Positions 1 to 8,618 of a DNA stretch of 64,000 nucleotides are shown here, in pieces. The stretch is from Cryobacterium psychrotolerans (GTDB taxonomy: Bacteria > Actinomycetota > Actinomycetes > Actinomycetales > Microbacteriaceae), in the NCBI RefSeq assembly GCF_900101115.1, contig NZ_FNFU01000001.1, positions 1 through 64,000 on the forward strand, given 5' to 3'. The translations under genes and the position numbers were made by a program. Below the pieces are notes generated by a model. That model saw only the letters and a program-made list of their open reading frames with translations. It made no database searches and was not told the origin of the DNA. Each line of letters starts with the position of its first letter. Position 1 is the first letter of the stretch.

Positions 1-340
1 TGTTCCGGCCGAGCGCCTTCCCGATATCGGCATACGTCATCCCGTTCCGATGACCGATCTGGATCATCCCCCGCTCGAATTTGGTCAACGACCGATACCG
101 CCGAGGGACCCCACCCTGCTCGACGGCGGGCCACTCGTCCGGGACGTGCTCCGAGGCATCAGGAGCGATCTTGAGGCGTGACCGGGCATGTCGAAGAGGC
201 ATTCCGACAGACTGCCGCCACCACACCGTCGCCGTGTTGACCGACGCGCCCACACTGGCGCCCGCTTCTCGCAAACCCACCCCCGCGCACACCAAGTCAA
301 CGAACTCATCACGAGCAGCCTGCGGAAACAACTTGACCAT
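1..340 (-). CDS. IS30-like transposase, N-terminal part
   Basis: The reading frame starts at an ATG whose complement is 338-340 and stays open to the window edge, giving about 113 residues. The N-terminal part is a helix-turn-helix-like segment ending in VNTATVWWRQS. It is followed by RSLTKFERGMIQIGHRNGM and then YADIGKALGRN. The 'LT..ER..I......G.....IG..LGR' pattern is the DNA-binding signature at the start of IS30 transposases; the DDE catalytic domain would lie outside the window. The gene is plausibly intact but cannot be judged here. It reads towards the left edge. Confidence 0.75.
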   Translation of the reverse strand, partial: MVKLFPQAARDEFVDLVCAGVGLREAGASVGASVNTATVWWRQSVGMPLRHARSRLKIAPDASEHVPDEWPAVEQGGVPRRYRSLTKFERGMIQIGHRNGMTYADIGKALGRN

Positions 341-390
341 AAAACGCTCCACCAATCAGAGCGTTGCTTTGACCCTATGACTTTGCCCGC
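1..390 (-). mobile_element. IS30-family insertion sequence, one end only
   Basis: The transposase start and its upstream end lie in the window; the rest of the element is beyond base 1. Read on the minus strand, the outer end near 359-385 contains GGGTCAAAGCAACGCTC, which resembles the GGTCAACGCAAC core I recall for IS30 termini. The exact outer boundary cannot be fixed without the other end. It abuts half of a palindrome (395-420) whose intact relative lies at 1406-1468, so the element probably inserted into that palindrome. Confidence 0.6.
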
Positions 391-394
391 CCGG

Positions 395-420
395 GAAGGT
401 GCCGAACTCACAGTTCGGCG
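395..420. repeat. half of palindrome family F
   Basis: This 26-bp stretch (begins GAAGGTGCCGAACTC, ends TTCGGCG) matches the right arm of the palindrome at 1406-1468 with one difference, and both are followed by AGGGG. The matching left arm is missing; IS30-like sequence lies in its place. Confidence 0.8.
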
Positions 421-436
421 AGGGGAAGTGGGCGGG

Positions 437-1357
437 TCAGGCGCGGCAGCCTCGGGCGGCGAGGGCGGACCGCACCCGCCGCAGCAGCTCTCGGCCGCCG
501 TCCCGCAGGTCGTCGTCGGTGATTCGGATGACGCGCCAGCCGGCGTCCTCGAGCCGCTCCCTGCGCGTGATGTCGCTGCGGAAGCGCAGGCGGTCCGTGC
601 GGTGGATGTCGCCCTCGTACTCGATGCACAGCCGGAATTGCGGCCAGGCGAGGTCGACCCGCGCGATGACGCGACCCGCGGCATCAGTCACCTCGAAGTT
701 GGCGACCGGCTCGGGGAGCCCCGTGTCGACAAGCAGCATCCGAACCTCGGTCTCCTTGGGGGAGTCGACCCGGGCCCGGGCGAGCGCGGCGGCCTCCCGC
801 AGGGCTCGGCAGCCGCGGCGCCCCTTCAGGTGGGCGGCGGCCGCGCGGAGGTCCTGCGGCTCGTAGCGCGGCGTGGGGCCGGCGCAGAGGAAATCGGCGA
901 CCGCGACGAGTTCGCCCCGCGTCAGCAGGGGGCCGAGGTCGATCCAGGTCTGCAGGGGGGAGGTGACCGGCAGCAGGTCCAGAAGTTCGACATCCATCAG
1001 GACTGCCTGCAGCTCGTGCCCGACGATCCCCGCTACCTGCGGCGGCCGGTTCTTCGCCGGTACGGTCACGTGGAGCACGCGCTCGTGCACCAGCCGGCCG
1101 GGCAGCGGCATGCCGTGGAGCACGGCGGCCGTGCCGTGGCTGAACACGTGTGTGGGCGGCATCCGGGTCGCATAGGCGCGGCTGAGCTCAAGCACCGACG
1201 TCGGCGCGGGCGCGACTGTGCGCAGCCCGCGGTACGGTTTGTCGAGATCGGTGCCACCCAGGCGGCTCTTACCGAGCCCCAGTTCCCGGGCCCGGCGAAC
1301 CGAGAACGGTTCGTCGGCGAGTTCGGGCGGGAGCACGATTCGGGCGGCCATGCCCAT
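437..1357 (-). CDS. AbiEi/DUF559-type endonuclease-domain protein
   Basis: About 306 residues. The C-terminal third carries a PD-(D/E)XK-like core: PKETEVRMLLVDTGLPEPV, then RVDLAWPQFRLCIEYEGD, then a conserved tail LEDAGWRVIRITDDDL. This is the layout of DUF559/Vsr-like endonuclease-fold proteins, with the Asp of VDLAW and the Glu of EYEGD as likely metal ligands. The first 200 residues look like the winged-helix region seen in many actinobacterial relatives of AbiE antitoxins. The start was placed at MGMAARIV (ATG at 1357; a second ATG at 1351 is possible), because upstream codons run through an intergenic palindrome. Such genes are common singletons in Microbacteriaceae. The role (repair or defence) is unknown. 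Confidence 0.65.
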   Translation of the reverse strand: MGMAARIVLPPELADEPFSVRRARELGLGKSRLGGTDLDKPYRGLRTVAPAPTSVLELSRAYATRMPPTHVFSHGTAAVLHGMPLPGRLVHERVLHVTVPAKNRPPQVAGIVGHELQAVLMDVELLDLLPVTSPLQTWIDLGPLLTRGELVAVADFLCAGPTPRYEPQDLRAAAAHLKGRRGCRALREAAALARARVDSPKETEVRMLLVDTGLPEPVANFEVTDAAGRVIARVDLAWPQFRLCIEYEGDIHRTDRLRFRSDITRRERLEDAGWRVIRITDDDLRDGGRELLRRVRSALAARGCRA

Positions 1358-1405
1358 GATGATGACGGATGCGCGCGCCCTCGTCCGAAGTTGTCCACAC
1401 CCCCT

Positions 1406-1468
1406 CGCCGAACTGTGAGTTTGGCACCTTCCCGACGCCCACGAAGGTGCCAAACTCACAGTTCGGCG
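1406..1468. repeat. palindrome family F, complete copy
   Basis: Perfect inverted repeat: arms 1406-1431 and 1443-1468 (26 of 26 bp pair, starting CGCCGAACTGTG), with an 11-nt loop. It lies between the 5' end of the endonuclease gene and the 3' end of the MFS gene, both on the minus strand. There is no T-tract, so it is not a classical terminator. Confidence 0.9.
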
Positions 1469-1494
1469 TAGGGGGCGAGAAGGTGAAGGGAGGG

Positions 1495-2706
1495 CTAGGA
1501 GACCTGGATGGTGCGGATGGGCTCGGTGTCGGGGATCGGGCCCACGTCGCGTCCGCGCAGGTCGGGATGCCAGCGCCTGCCGACGGCCGGGATCAGCGTG
1601 CCCAGGGCGGCGAAGGCGGCGGCGGCGATGATCGCGGACGTGGGCCCGGAGTGGTCGATCAGGAAGCCGGCGACCGCGGAGCCGAGGGCGGCCCCGATCA
1701 GCTGGCCGGTGCCCACCCAGCCGTACGCCTCGGCGGTGTCGCTGAACTTGACGCTCGCCGAGACGATGCCGAACAGCACGGCGAAGGCGGGGGCGATGCC
1801 CACGCCGGCGAGCAGGAGGGTCACCGAGAGCCACCAGAAGCCCAGGCCGAAGGAGGCCAGCACCAGGCCGACCGTGACGATGAGCATGCGCCCGGCCAGC
1901 GCCCACGGCCCGATCGGGGCGTGACCGAGGGCGAGGCCGCCGATCAGTGACCCGATCGCGAAGATGCCCAGGACCCAGCCCGAGTCCGCGCTGCCGTGGC
2001 CGAAGGCGGCCACCACGCCGGCCTCAACCGCGGCGCATGCCGCGACGAGCATGAAGCCGACGATCGTGCTAAGCAGCACCTGCGGCTTCTTGAGCACGGC
2101 GCCGATGGTGCGCTTGCTGCGCGGGATGCGCACCCGGCCGACCTCCGGCAGCGAGACGAACCAGAGGCCGCCGCCGACGAGGAAGACCGCGGCCAGCAGG
2201 ATGCCGGCCACGGCGCTGACCTGGATGGCGACGAACGTGGCGATCACGGGGCCGAGCACCCAGATGATCTCCTGCGCCGAGGCATCCAGCGAGAACAGCG
2301 GGGTGAGCTGGCGCGAGTTGACGATCTTGGGGTAGATGGTGCGCACGGCCGGCTGGATCGGCGGCATCGACAGCCCGGCGAGGAACCCGATCAGCATGAC
2401 CCCGTAGACCGCCAGCGGCAGGAGGGCCATCAGCACGATCGAGATCGTGCAGACCGTCATCGTGACCAGGATGACCGGGCGGATGCCCCAGCGGCCCATC
2501 AGCCGGCTGGTCAGCGGGCCGGCGATGGCCTGGCCGATGCTCATCGCGCCGAGCACGAGGCCGGCCGCGCCGTACGAGTCGTAGACCTGCTCGAGGTGGA
2601 TGAGGAAGGCGAGCGAGAGCATCCCGAACGGGAATCGTGCCGTCAGCTGGGCGCCGATGACTCGGGCAACGCCCGGCGTCTTCAGAAGGCTCCAGTAACT
2701 GCTCAC
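1495..2706 (-). CDS. MFS transporter
   Basis: About 403 residues with around 12 hydrophobic segments and no signal peptide, typical of the major facilitator superfamily. Segments such as GAMSIGQAIAGPLTSRLMGR, ending in the loop after TM2, fit the family's signature loop between TM2 and TM3. The chosen start is the GTG at 2706 (VSSYWSLLKTPGVARVIG); longer in-frame extensions run into the divergent promoter region. It probably exports a small molecule or drug by proton antiport, but nothing in the sequence gives the substrate. It is divergent from the sulfurtransferase gene. Confidence 0.75.
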   Translation of the reverse strand: MSSYWSLLKTPGVARVIGAQLTARFPFGMLSLAFLIHLEQVYDSYGAAGLVLGAMSIGQAIAGPLTSRLMGRWGIRPVILVTMTVCTISIVLMALLPLAVYGVMLIGFLAGLSMPPIQPAVRTIYPKIVNSRQLTPLFSLDASAQEIIWVLGPVIATFVAIQVSAVAGILLAAVFLVGGGLWFVSLPEVGRVRIPRSKRTIGAVLKKPQVLLSTIVGFMLVAACAAVEAGVVAAFGHGSADSGWVLGIFAIGSLIGGLALGHAPIGPWALAGRMLIVTVGLVLASFGLGFWWLSVTLLLAGVGIAPAFAVLFGIVSASVKFSDTAEAYGWVGTGQLIGAALGSAVAGFLIDHSGPTSAIIAAAAFAALGTLIPAVGRRWHPDLRGRDVGPIPDTEPIRTIQVS

Positions 2707-2824
2707 AAGCCCTAAGTCTATTGGCGGAAGGCCCGCAGGAAACCGCCGTGCGGGAGCGGGAAGAGGCGCAGAACCGCCGCCGCGCGCGGTTTCCCTGTGT
2801 CGCCGCAGGGAAGGGCCGAACGGG

Positions 2825-2837
2825 TAGCCTTGGCCTG
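2825..2837 (+). promoter_or_regulatory. -10 box of a leaderless promoter
   Basis: TAGCCT at 2825-2830 is followed by 7 nt and then the ATG at 2838, the spacing expected if transcription starts at the start codon. No Shine-Dalgarno is visible. Confidence 0.5.
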
Positions 2838-3692
2838 ATGCGAACCCTGATTTCGGCCGAGGAGCTTGCCGCGGCACTGACCGGGAGCGGCGACATCCGG
2901 GTGCTGGATGTGCGCTGGCGGTTGGGCGGCCCGCCCGGACGGCCCGAGTACCTCGCCGGCCACGTCCCCGGCGCCGCGTACGTCGACCTGGACGAGGAGC
3001 TGGCCGGCCACGGCGCGCCGACCGACGGGCGGCATCCGCTGCCGTCCATCGACGCGCTGCAGGCGGCCGCCCGCCGGTGGGGCCTGAACGACGGCGACAC
3101 GGTCGTCGTCTACGACGGCCTGGGCAACCTCTTCTCCGCCCGCGCCTGGTGGCTGTTGCGCCACGCCGGCGTGCGCGAGGTGCTGCTGCTCGATGGGGCG
3201 CTGGCGGCCTGGCGCGCCGCCGGCCTGCCGCTCGCCCGGGGCGAAGAGCCCGTCGCCCCCGGCACCGTCACGCTCGCCTACGGCCGCCTGCCCACGCTCG
3301 ACGCGGATGCCGCAGCCGGTTTCCCCGGCACCGGCCTGCTGCTCGATGCCCGGGCCGCCGAACGCTACCGGGGCGACACGGAGCCGATCGACCCTCGTGC
3401 CGGCCACATCCCCGGCGCGATCAGCGCGCCGACGGCCGAGAACCTCGGCCCCGAGGGGCACTTCCTGCCGGCTGGTGAGCTCCGCGCCCGGTTCGAAGCG
3501 CTGGGGGCGACGGATGCCGCCGACGTCGGCGTCTACTGCGGCTCCGGTGTCACGGCCGCCCACCAGGCCGCGGCGCTCACCATCGCCGGTTTCCGGGCGG
3601 CGCTCTACCCCGGCTCCTGGTCGCAGTGGTCGAACCTGCCGGGACGGCCCGTGGAGACGGGCGATACCGGGAACTCGGGCGGACGAGCATAG
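2838..3692 (+). CDS. thiosulfate/3-mercaptopyruvate sulfurtransferase
   Basis: 284 residues made of two rhodanese domains. The N-terminal one (about 5-130) is inactive-looking, with YDGLGNLFSARAWWLLRHAG where a Cys loop would be. The C-terminal one (about 150-275) has the active-site loop VYCGSGVTAAH with the catalytic Cys. This matches the tandem-rhodanese sulfurtransferases that move sulfur from thiosulfate or mercaptopyruvate to cyanide or thiols in the cytoplasm. The start was chosen at 2838 because a good leaderless -10 lies just before it and the rhodanese fold begins at once (RTLISAEELAAAL). The longer frame from 2721 is not conserved-looking. Confidence 0.85.
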   Translation: MRTLISAEELAAALTGSGDIRVLDVRWRLGGPPGRPEYLAGHVPGAAYVDLDEELAGHGAPTDGRHPLPSIDALQAAARRWGLNDGDTVVVYDGLGNLFSARAWWLLRHAGVREVLLLDGALAAWRAAGLPLARGEEPVAPGTVTLAYGRLPTLDADAAAGFPGTGLLLDARAAERYRGDTEPIDPRAGHIPGAISAPTAENLGPEGHFLPAGELRARFEALGATDAADVGVYCGSGVTAAHQAAALTIAGFRAALYPGSWSQWSNLPGRPVETGDTGNSGGRA

Positions 3693-3759
3693 CCGGACGC
3701 ACAGTGGCAGCCGGCGACCGGTATGGCTACTCCAAAACGTTATCTGCGCCGGAATCCGC

Positions 3760-3785
3760 ACGTGAAGGGTTGTATTAGGCTCATC
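3760..3785 (+). promoter_or_regulatory. candidate promoter of the amino acid ABC operon
   Basis: An AT-richer patch with TATTAGGCT at 3772-3780 stands out in GC-rich surroundings about 75 bp before the ATG at 3855, the only plausible -10 in this gap. Confidence 0.35.
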
Positions 3786-3854
3786 CCTGTCGCAAACCCG
3801 AACGCGGATCAATGATGAACCCGCAGCACCGTCAACTACGAAGAAGGTCTTGCC

Positions 3855-4748
3855 ATGCGCGCAAAATATGCACTCCCGGCCATTGCGGCCGTGGCCGTCC
3901 TCCTGCTCAGCGGCTGCGTCGACAACTCGACGCCCAGCCCCGGCGGATCCGCGGAGCCCACGACCAGCGTCACCAAGGATGACGACGCCGCCGCGCTGCT
4001 CCCCGCGAAGATCGCCGATTCCGGCACGCTCATCATCGGCACCGACCCGACCTACGCGCCGAACGAGTTCAAGGACGAGGCGGGCACACCGATCGGCTGG
4101 GGCATCGAGATCGCCGCCGCCGTCGCCGCCAAGCTCGGCCTCGAGCCGGAGTACCAGGTGTCGAAGTTCGACAACATCATCCCCAGCGTCACCGGCGGGA
4201 AGGTGAACATCGGAGTCTCCTCGTTCACCGACAACGTCGAGCGGGAGAAGGTGGTCGACTTCGTCAACTACTACACCGCGGGCATCCAGTGGGCCTCGGC
4301 CAAGGGCAATGACGTCGACCCCGACGATGCCTGCGGCCTGAAGGTCGCCGTGCAGGCCACCACCTACGAGCACACCGACGAGGTGCCGGCCAAGAGCGAC
4401 GCCTGCGTCGCCGCCGGCAAGGCGCCGATCGACATCAAGCCGTTCGACACCCAGGATGCGGCCACCAACGCCGTCGTGCTCGGCCAGGTCGACGCGATGA
4501 GCGCCGACTCCCCGGTCACCCTGTACGCGATCTCGAAGACCGAGGGCGAGCTCCAGCTCGCCGGCGAGACGTTCGACGTCGCGCCTTACGGCATCGCGGT
4601 CGGCAAGGACTCCGGGCTGGCCGAGGCGATCCAGGCCGCGCTGCAGTCGATGGTCGACGACGGCTCCTACGCCGAGATCCTCGACGCGTGGGGCGTTTCC
4701 GATGGCGGCATCGACGAGATCACGATCAACGCAGCCGCGAACGGCTAA
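3855..4748 (+). CDS. amino acid ABC transporter, substrate-binding lipoprotein
   Basis: 297 residues. A lipoprotein signal peptide (MRAKYALPAIAAVAVLLLSG) ends in the lipobox LSGC, so the mature protein is membrane-anchored at Cys24 or near it. The body is a family 3 solute-binding fold: GTLIIGTDPTYAPNEF, then GWGIEIAAAVAAKLG, KVNIGVSSFTDNVERE and KVAVQATTYEH. Family 3 proteins bind polar amino acids. It is the first gene of a three-gene operon with a permease 3 nt downstream and then an ATPase. A purine-rich GAAGAAGG lies about 10 nt before the ATG. Confidence 0.88.
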   Translation: MRAKYALPAIAAVAVLLLSGCVDNSTPSPGGSAEPTTSVTKDDDAAALLPAKIADSGTLIIGTDPTYAPNEFKDEAGTPIGWGIEIAAAVAAKLGLEPEYQVSKFDNIIPSVTGGKVNIGVSSFTDNVEREKVVDFVNYYTAGIQWASAKGNDVDPDDACGLKVAVQATTYEHTDEVPAKSDACVAAGKAPIDIKPFDTQDAATNAVVLGQVDAMSADSPVTLYAISKTEGELQLAGETFDVAPYGIAVGKDSGLAEAIQAALQSMVDDGSYAEILDAWGVSDGGIDEITINAAANG

Positions 4749-4751
4749 CGC

Positions 4752-5777
4752 GTGAGCACCGAGAACAACAGCCGTCCGGCGGCGGGGGCCACCCCGCCGG
4801 CGGGCGGCGCGACGGAGTCGGAGCCGATCAAGGCGATCCGGCTCCGGCATCCGTGGCGCATCGTCTTCGCCGTCGTGCTCGTTATCGGCTTCGTGTTGTT
4901 CATCGTCGACGCTGCCGGGCGGGAAGCCTACAAGTGGGACTTCGTCGCGAAGTATGTCTTCGACCGCCGGATCAGCGAGGCCGCCCTCAACACGCTGCAG
5001 CTGACCGTCTACTCGATGGTGATCGCCATCATTCTCGGCGTGATCCTGGCCGTCATGCGGCTGACCCCGAACCCCGTGGTTAACAGCCTCGCCTGGTTCT
5101 ACCTGTGGGTTTTCCGCGGAACCCCGGTGTACGTGCAGCTGGTGTTCTGGGGTCTGCTGTCGATCATCTACTCGTCGATCGACATCGGCATCCCGTTCAT
5201 GGAGCCGTGGTTCTCCTTCGAGACCAATGCCGCGCTGAGCACGTTCACCCTGGCGATCATCGGGCTCGCGCTCAACGAGGCGGCCTACATGGCCGAAATC
5301 GTGCGGGCCGGACTGCTCTCGGTGGACAAGGGCCAGGACGAGGCCGCGACCGCGCTCGGCATGACCTGGTTCCAGACGATGTGGCGGGTCATCCTGCCGC
5401 AGTCGATGCGGGTGATCATCCCGCCGACCGGCAACGAGGTCATCTCGATGCTGAAGACGACCTCGCTCGTGACGGCCGTGCCCTACAGCTTCGACCTCTA
5501 CACCCGCTCCCGCGACATCTCGGCGGAGACGTTCACCCCGATTCCGCTGCTGATCGTCGCCTCGATCTGGTACCTGTTCTTCACCTCGATCCTGATGGTG
5601 GGCCAGCACTTCCTGGAGAAGCGCTTCGCGCGTGGCGTGGGCGCACGTGAGGACCGCAAGATCGACACGATGTCGGGCACCCTCACCGGTGCCGTTCCGC
5701 TGGGCTCCGGCCAGCCCACCGTTGTGCGGCCGCCCGGCGACGGGCCACCACCGACCGAGCCTGGAGGACCGCGATGA
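4752..5777 (+). CDS. amino acid ABC transporter permease
   Basis: 341 residues starting at GTG 4752, just after the binding protein's stop. A roughly 30-residue hydrophilic N-terminus precedes a first hydrophobic segment ([20 protein letters not shown]). The HisM/GlnP-type permease domain follows, with [19 protein letters not shown] and the EAA loop [20 protein letters not shown] that contacts the ATPase. The Pro/Gly-rich C-terminal tail of about 45 residues is longer than usual. Only one permease gene is present, so the transporter would be a homodimer in the membrane. The end overlaps the next start by 4 nt (ATGA), implying translational coupling. Confidence 0.88.
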   Translation: MSTENNSRPAAGATPPAGGATESEPIKAIRLRHPWRIVFAVVLVIGFVLFIVDAAGREAYKWDFVAKYVFDRRISEAALNTLQLTVYSMVIAIILGVILAVMRLTPNPVVNSLAWFYLWVFRGTPVYVQLVFWGLLSIIYSSIDIGIPFMEPWFSFETNAALSTFTLAIIGLALNEAAYMAEIVRAGLLSVDKGQDEAATALGMTWFQTMWRVILPQSMRVIIPPTGNEVISMLKTTSLVTAVPYSFDLYTRSRDISAETFTPIPLLIVASIWYLFFTSILMVGQHFLEKRFARGVGAREDRKIDTMSGTLTGAVPLGSGQPTVVRPPGDGPPPTEPGGPR

Positions 5778-6568
5778 GTGACGCGACCACGCCGAGCGCG
5801 GCAGCGCGGGCGCCCATGGTGCTGGCCGACCGCGTATCGAAGAGCTTCGGGTCGAACGAGGTGCTCAAGAGCATTTCGCTCGAGGTGAAGCACGGCGAGG
5901 TCATGTGCCTCGTCGGACCCAGCGGATCGGGCAAGTCCACGTTCCTGCGCTGCATCAACCACCTCGAGGTGGTCAATTCGGGCCGCCTGATGGTCGACGG
6001 CGACCTCATCGGTTACCGCGAGACCGGCGGCAGGCTCTACGAGCTGGCGCCCAAGGATGCGGCCAGGCAGCGCCGCGACATCGGCATGGTGTTCCAGCGC
6101 TTCAACCTGTTTCCGCACATGACGGCGCTGGAGAACGTGATGGAGGCTCCGCTGCGGGTCAAGAAGATGGCGAAGGCCAGAGTCGAGCAGGATGCCCGCG
6201 CCCTCCTGGCGAGGGTCGGCCTGGCCGACCGCGCGGACTACTACCCCGCGCACCTGTCCGGCGGCCAACAGCAGCGGGTGGCGATCGCCCGGGCGCTGGC
6301 GATGGAGCCCAAGCTGATGCTCTTCGACGAGCCGACCAGCGCGCTCGACCCCGAGCTCGTCGGTGAGGTGCTCGACGTGATGAAGGGGCTCGCCAAGGAG
6401 GGCATGACGATGATCGTCGTCACGCACGAGATGGGCTTCGCCCGCGAGGTCGCCGACTCGCTCGTGTTCATGGACGGCGGCGTGGTCGTCGAGTCCGGCG
6501 ATCCCGACGAGGTGCTCTCCAACCCGCAGCACCGGCGCACCCAGGCCTTCCTCTCGAAGGTCCTCTAA
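5774..6568 (+). CDS. amino acid ABC transporter ATP-binding protein
   Basis: 264 residues with all ABC ATPase motifs: Walker A GPSGSGKS near residue 50, the Q-loop in [13 protein letters not shown], signature [18 protein letters not shown], Walker [15 protein letters not shown] and the switch His in [13 protein letters not shown]. The [13 protein letters not shown] segment is typical of the polar amino acid (GlnQ/HisP) subfamily. It powers uptake with the two upstream genes. The stop is followed within about 35 bp by palindrome C1, which separates it from the convergent DUF1906 gene. Confidence 0.9.
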   Translation: MSDATTPSAAARAPMVLADRVSKSFGSNEVLKSISLEVKHGEVMCLVGPSGSGKSTFLRCINHLEVVNSGRLMVDGDLIGYRETGGRLYELAPKDAARQRRDIGMVFQRFNLFPHMTALENVMEAPLRVKKMAKARVEQDARALLARVGLADRADYYPAHLSGGQQQRVAIARALAMEPKLMLFDEPTSALDPELVGEVLDVMKGLAKEGMTMIVVTHEMGFAREVADSLVFMDGGVVVESGDPDEVLSNPQHRRTQAFLSKVL

Positions 6569-6602
6569 CCCCTAACCCCCCTTCCATCCCCGCCGCCCCC
6601 TC

Positions 6603-6665
6603 CCGCGAAACTGCAGTTGTGCGCGTCATTCGGGTGTTTTAGCGCGCACAACTGCGGTTTCGCGG
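6603..6665. repeat. palindrome family C, copy 1
   Basis: Arms 6603-6625 and 6643-6665 pair at 22 of 23 positions (CCGCGAAACTGCAGTTGTGC at the left). It lies between convergent genes. The second copy is at 36190-36250, 29 kb away. Confidence 0.85.
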
Positions 6666-6687
6666 AAGGGATGAGCCGGGGGCGGGG

Positions 6688-8382
6688 CTAGAGGATGGGG
6701 CGCATGCCGGTCCAGCTTGTGCCGATGCGCAGGGCCGTGCCGAGCGAGGTTCCCCGGCCGGGATAGCGGAACAACTCGCCGGTGGCGGACTTGATCGCGA
6801 CGAGGTCGGTGAAGCCGTCGCGGTCGAAGTCGCCCACGCCGACCAGGTCGCGCATGGTGTTCCAGCTCGTGCCGATGCGGCTGCGCGCGCCCAGGACCGT
6901 GGCCGTGCCCGGGTAGAGCCAGAGCTCGCCGGTCGCGGTCGTCCGCGCGGCCAGGTCGATCCGGCCGTCGCGGGTGAAGTCGCCGAGGCCGACGAGCTCG
7001 CTCATGGCGTTCCAGCCGCAGCCAAGACGCACGCCGGGAAGGAGCGACGTGCCCCGCCCGCGGTAGTAGTACAGGCATCCCGTCGACTTCGCCACGGCGA
7101 ACAGGTCCGGGTAGCCGTCGAGGTTGATGTCGCCGCTCGGGGTGATTTCGCGCATGCCGTTCCAGCCGGATCCGATCGTCAGCCGGGAGACGAACCCCGA
7201 GCCGGTGCCGCGGTAGAGCAGCAGGGCGCCGGTGACGGGATCGCGCGCCAGGACATCCTCCTTGCCGTCCCGGTTGAAGTCACCGAGCCGGCTGATCGAG
7301 TCCAGGCCGTTCCAGCCCGAACCGATCCGCGTGGGGGTGCCGAGCCCGGTGCCGTTGCCCGGGTAGAGGAACAGGTAGCCGGTGGCGGTCTGGCGGGAGA
7401 TCAGATCCGACCAGCCGTTGCCGGTGAAGTCGCCGAAGGCAGTCGCGGGCACCGGGGTGACGTCGAGCTGGTTGCGGTCGACCTCGAGGGTCTTGCCGCC
7501 CCAGGTTTCCGGGCCGCCGGTCAGCGCCGGGTTCTGGTACTGCTTGATCCTGCGGTGCGGCCAGTAGCTGCCGGGAATGGCCGGGTTCTCGACGGTGGCG
7601 ACGCCGTCGTAGCGGGCGAACCACAGGTAATCGGGGCGCACGTACGCGGTCGAGCCGTAGACGGCGACCTGGTCGGCGACCCCGGAGGAGAGGCTGCTGT
7701 AGAAGCCGGAGAGGTAGCCCAGGTCGTGCAGCCTGGTGGTCCAGGCGCTCTGGAAGGTGAGCACCGCCTGGCGGCAGACCGGATCGGTGGTGCTGTACGC
7801 CTCGATGTCGTTGAAGATCGCGCTTCCGCGCCCGAGGCCCAGGGCGCTTGCCCGGGCAACCGCGTCGCCGGCGGCGGCCCGGCCGGATGCCGCGGCGTTC
7901 GCTGCCGTGAACCGGAACTCCTTGTTCGATGTCGTGCAGTACGGCTGCAGCCCCAGGTAGATCGGCACCAGGTGCCAGCCTGCCGCCTGCTGCGCGCTCA
8001 CCCAGGCGGGAGTGAGCTGCGGCTGGGTGCAGAACCGGTTGACCCCGCCGATGTAGATGCCGACCGCCCGGTAGGGGGATGCGGTCAGCCAGGCGGCCAT
8101 GAGATCCGGCGCCGGCGCGGAGCACGCGTCGAAGCCGGGTCCGGCATAGGTCCCCGGAGCGGGGACGTTGACCGCGGCCGGGAGTGCCGCGGCGGAGGCC
8201 ATGGGCGCAGCCGACGCCTGCGCCTGCGCGGTGGCTGCAGCGGTTGCCGCAGACTCGACCGTGGACTGCGTGGACTGCGTGGACTGCGTGGCTTGACTTG
8301 CCTGCGCGGCCGGCGCGATGAGCGTCGCCGCCGCGAGCGTGGCCGCGACGACGGCCGCGAGCGCCCGCCATGACTTGTCCAT
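6688..8382 (-). CDS. secreted DUF1906 glycoside-hydrolase-like protein with FG-GAP repeats
   Basis: 564 residues. A signal peptide (MDKSWRALAAVVAATLAAAT, then APAAQAS) is followed by a short TQS triplet repeat. Next comes a DUF1906 domain of about 210 residues: GPGFDACSAPAPDLMAAW, YRAVGIYIGGVNRFC, IFNDIEAYSTTD and YLSGFYSSLSSG. This is the TIM-barrel of Rv2525c-like proteins. Five FG-GAP/VCBS-like blades follow, each of the form GDFxxDGxxDLxAxxxxTGxLxxYPG and ending in IGxxWNxM. The product is probably exported and may act on or bind cell-wall glycans; hydrolytic activity is not established for this family. The start was chosen at 8382 because the signal peptide begins there. Confidence 0.8.
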   Translation of the reverse strand: MDKSWRALAAVVAATLAAATLIAPAAQASQATQSTQSTQSTVESAATAAATAQAQASAAPMASAAALPAAVNVPAPGTYAGPGFDACSAPAPDLMAAWLTASPYRAVGIYIGGVNRFCTQPQLTPAWVSAQQAAGWHLVPIYLGLQPYCTTSNKEFRFTAANAAASGRAAAGDAVARASALGLGRGSAIFNDIEAYSTTDPVCRQAVLTFQSAWTTRLHDLGYLSGFYSSLSSGVADQVAVYGSTAYVRPDYLWFARYDGVATVENPAIPGSYWPHRRIKQYQNPALTGGPETWGGKTLEVDRNQLDVTPVPATAFGDFTGNGWSDLISRQTATGYLFLYPGNGTGLGTPTRIGSGWNGLDSISRLGDFNRDGKEDVLARDPVTGALLLYRGTGSGFVSRLTIGSGWNGMREITPSGDINLDGYPDLFAVAKSTGCLYYYRGRGTSLLPGVRLGCGWNAMSELVGLGDFTRDGRIDLAARTTATGELWLYPGTATVLGARSRIGTSWNTMRDLVGVGDFDRDGFTDLVAIKSATGELFRYPGRGTSLGTALRIGTSWTGMRPIL

Positions 8383-8492
8383 GGCTATCCCCGATCCAGC
8401 GTCCCACTCCCGCGTGGGGCGATGAGGCCATTGCAGCACCACACCGCGCGGGAGGCAAGGAGGACCTGCCCGCGCTGAGTCGCGGACACCCA

Positions 8493-8552
8493 ACTGAGTT
8501 GCGGAGAAACACCCTTCAATTTCGAAATGAAGGTACTTTGTCCGCGACTCAA
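8493..8552. repeat. palindrome family A, copy 1
   Basis: Imperfect inverted repeat of TGAGTTGCGGAGAAA...CCTTCA and its complement ending GTCCGCGACTCAA. It lies in the 236-bp gap between the hrpA stop and the DUF1906 gene start. It is the most diverged of five copies. Confidence 0.8.
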
Positions 8553-8618
8553 TCGAGCGCGGGGGCGCGGGAGCGCGGGCGGGACGCGGGTGAGCGGGCG
8601 CGAGCGCGGGAGGCCGGC

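Noticed and set aside
2718..5609. 963-codon open frame on the minus strand
   Set aside because: It runs antisense to the sulfurtransferase, binding protein and permease genes, which have clear motifs. Its product is His/Arg/Gly/Asp-rich as expected of a shadow frame in GC-rich DNA.
6603..6665. Palindrome C1 as an ordinary Rho-independent terminator
   Set aside because: The stem is suitable but no T-tract follows on either strand, and the near-identical second copy overlaps a coding end; a dispersed element explains it better.
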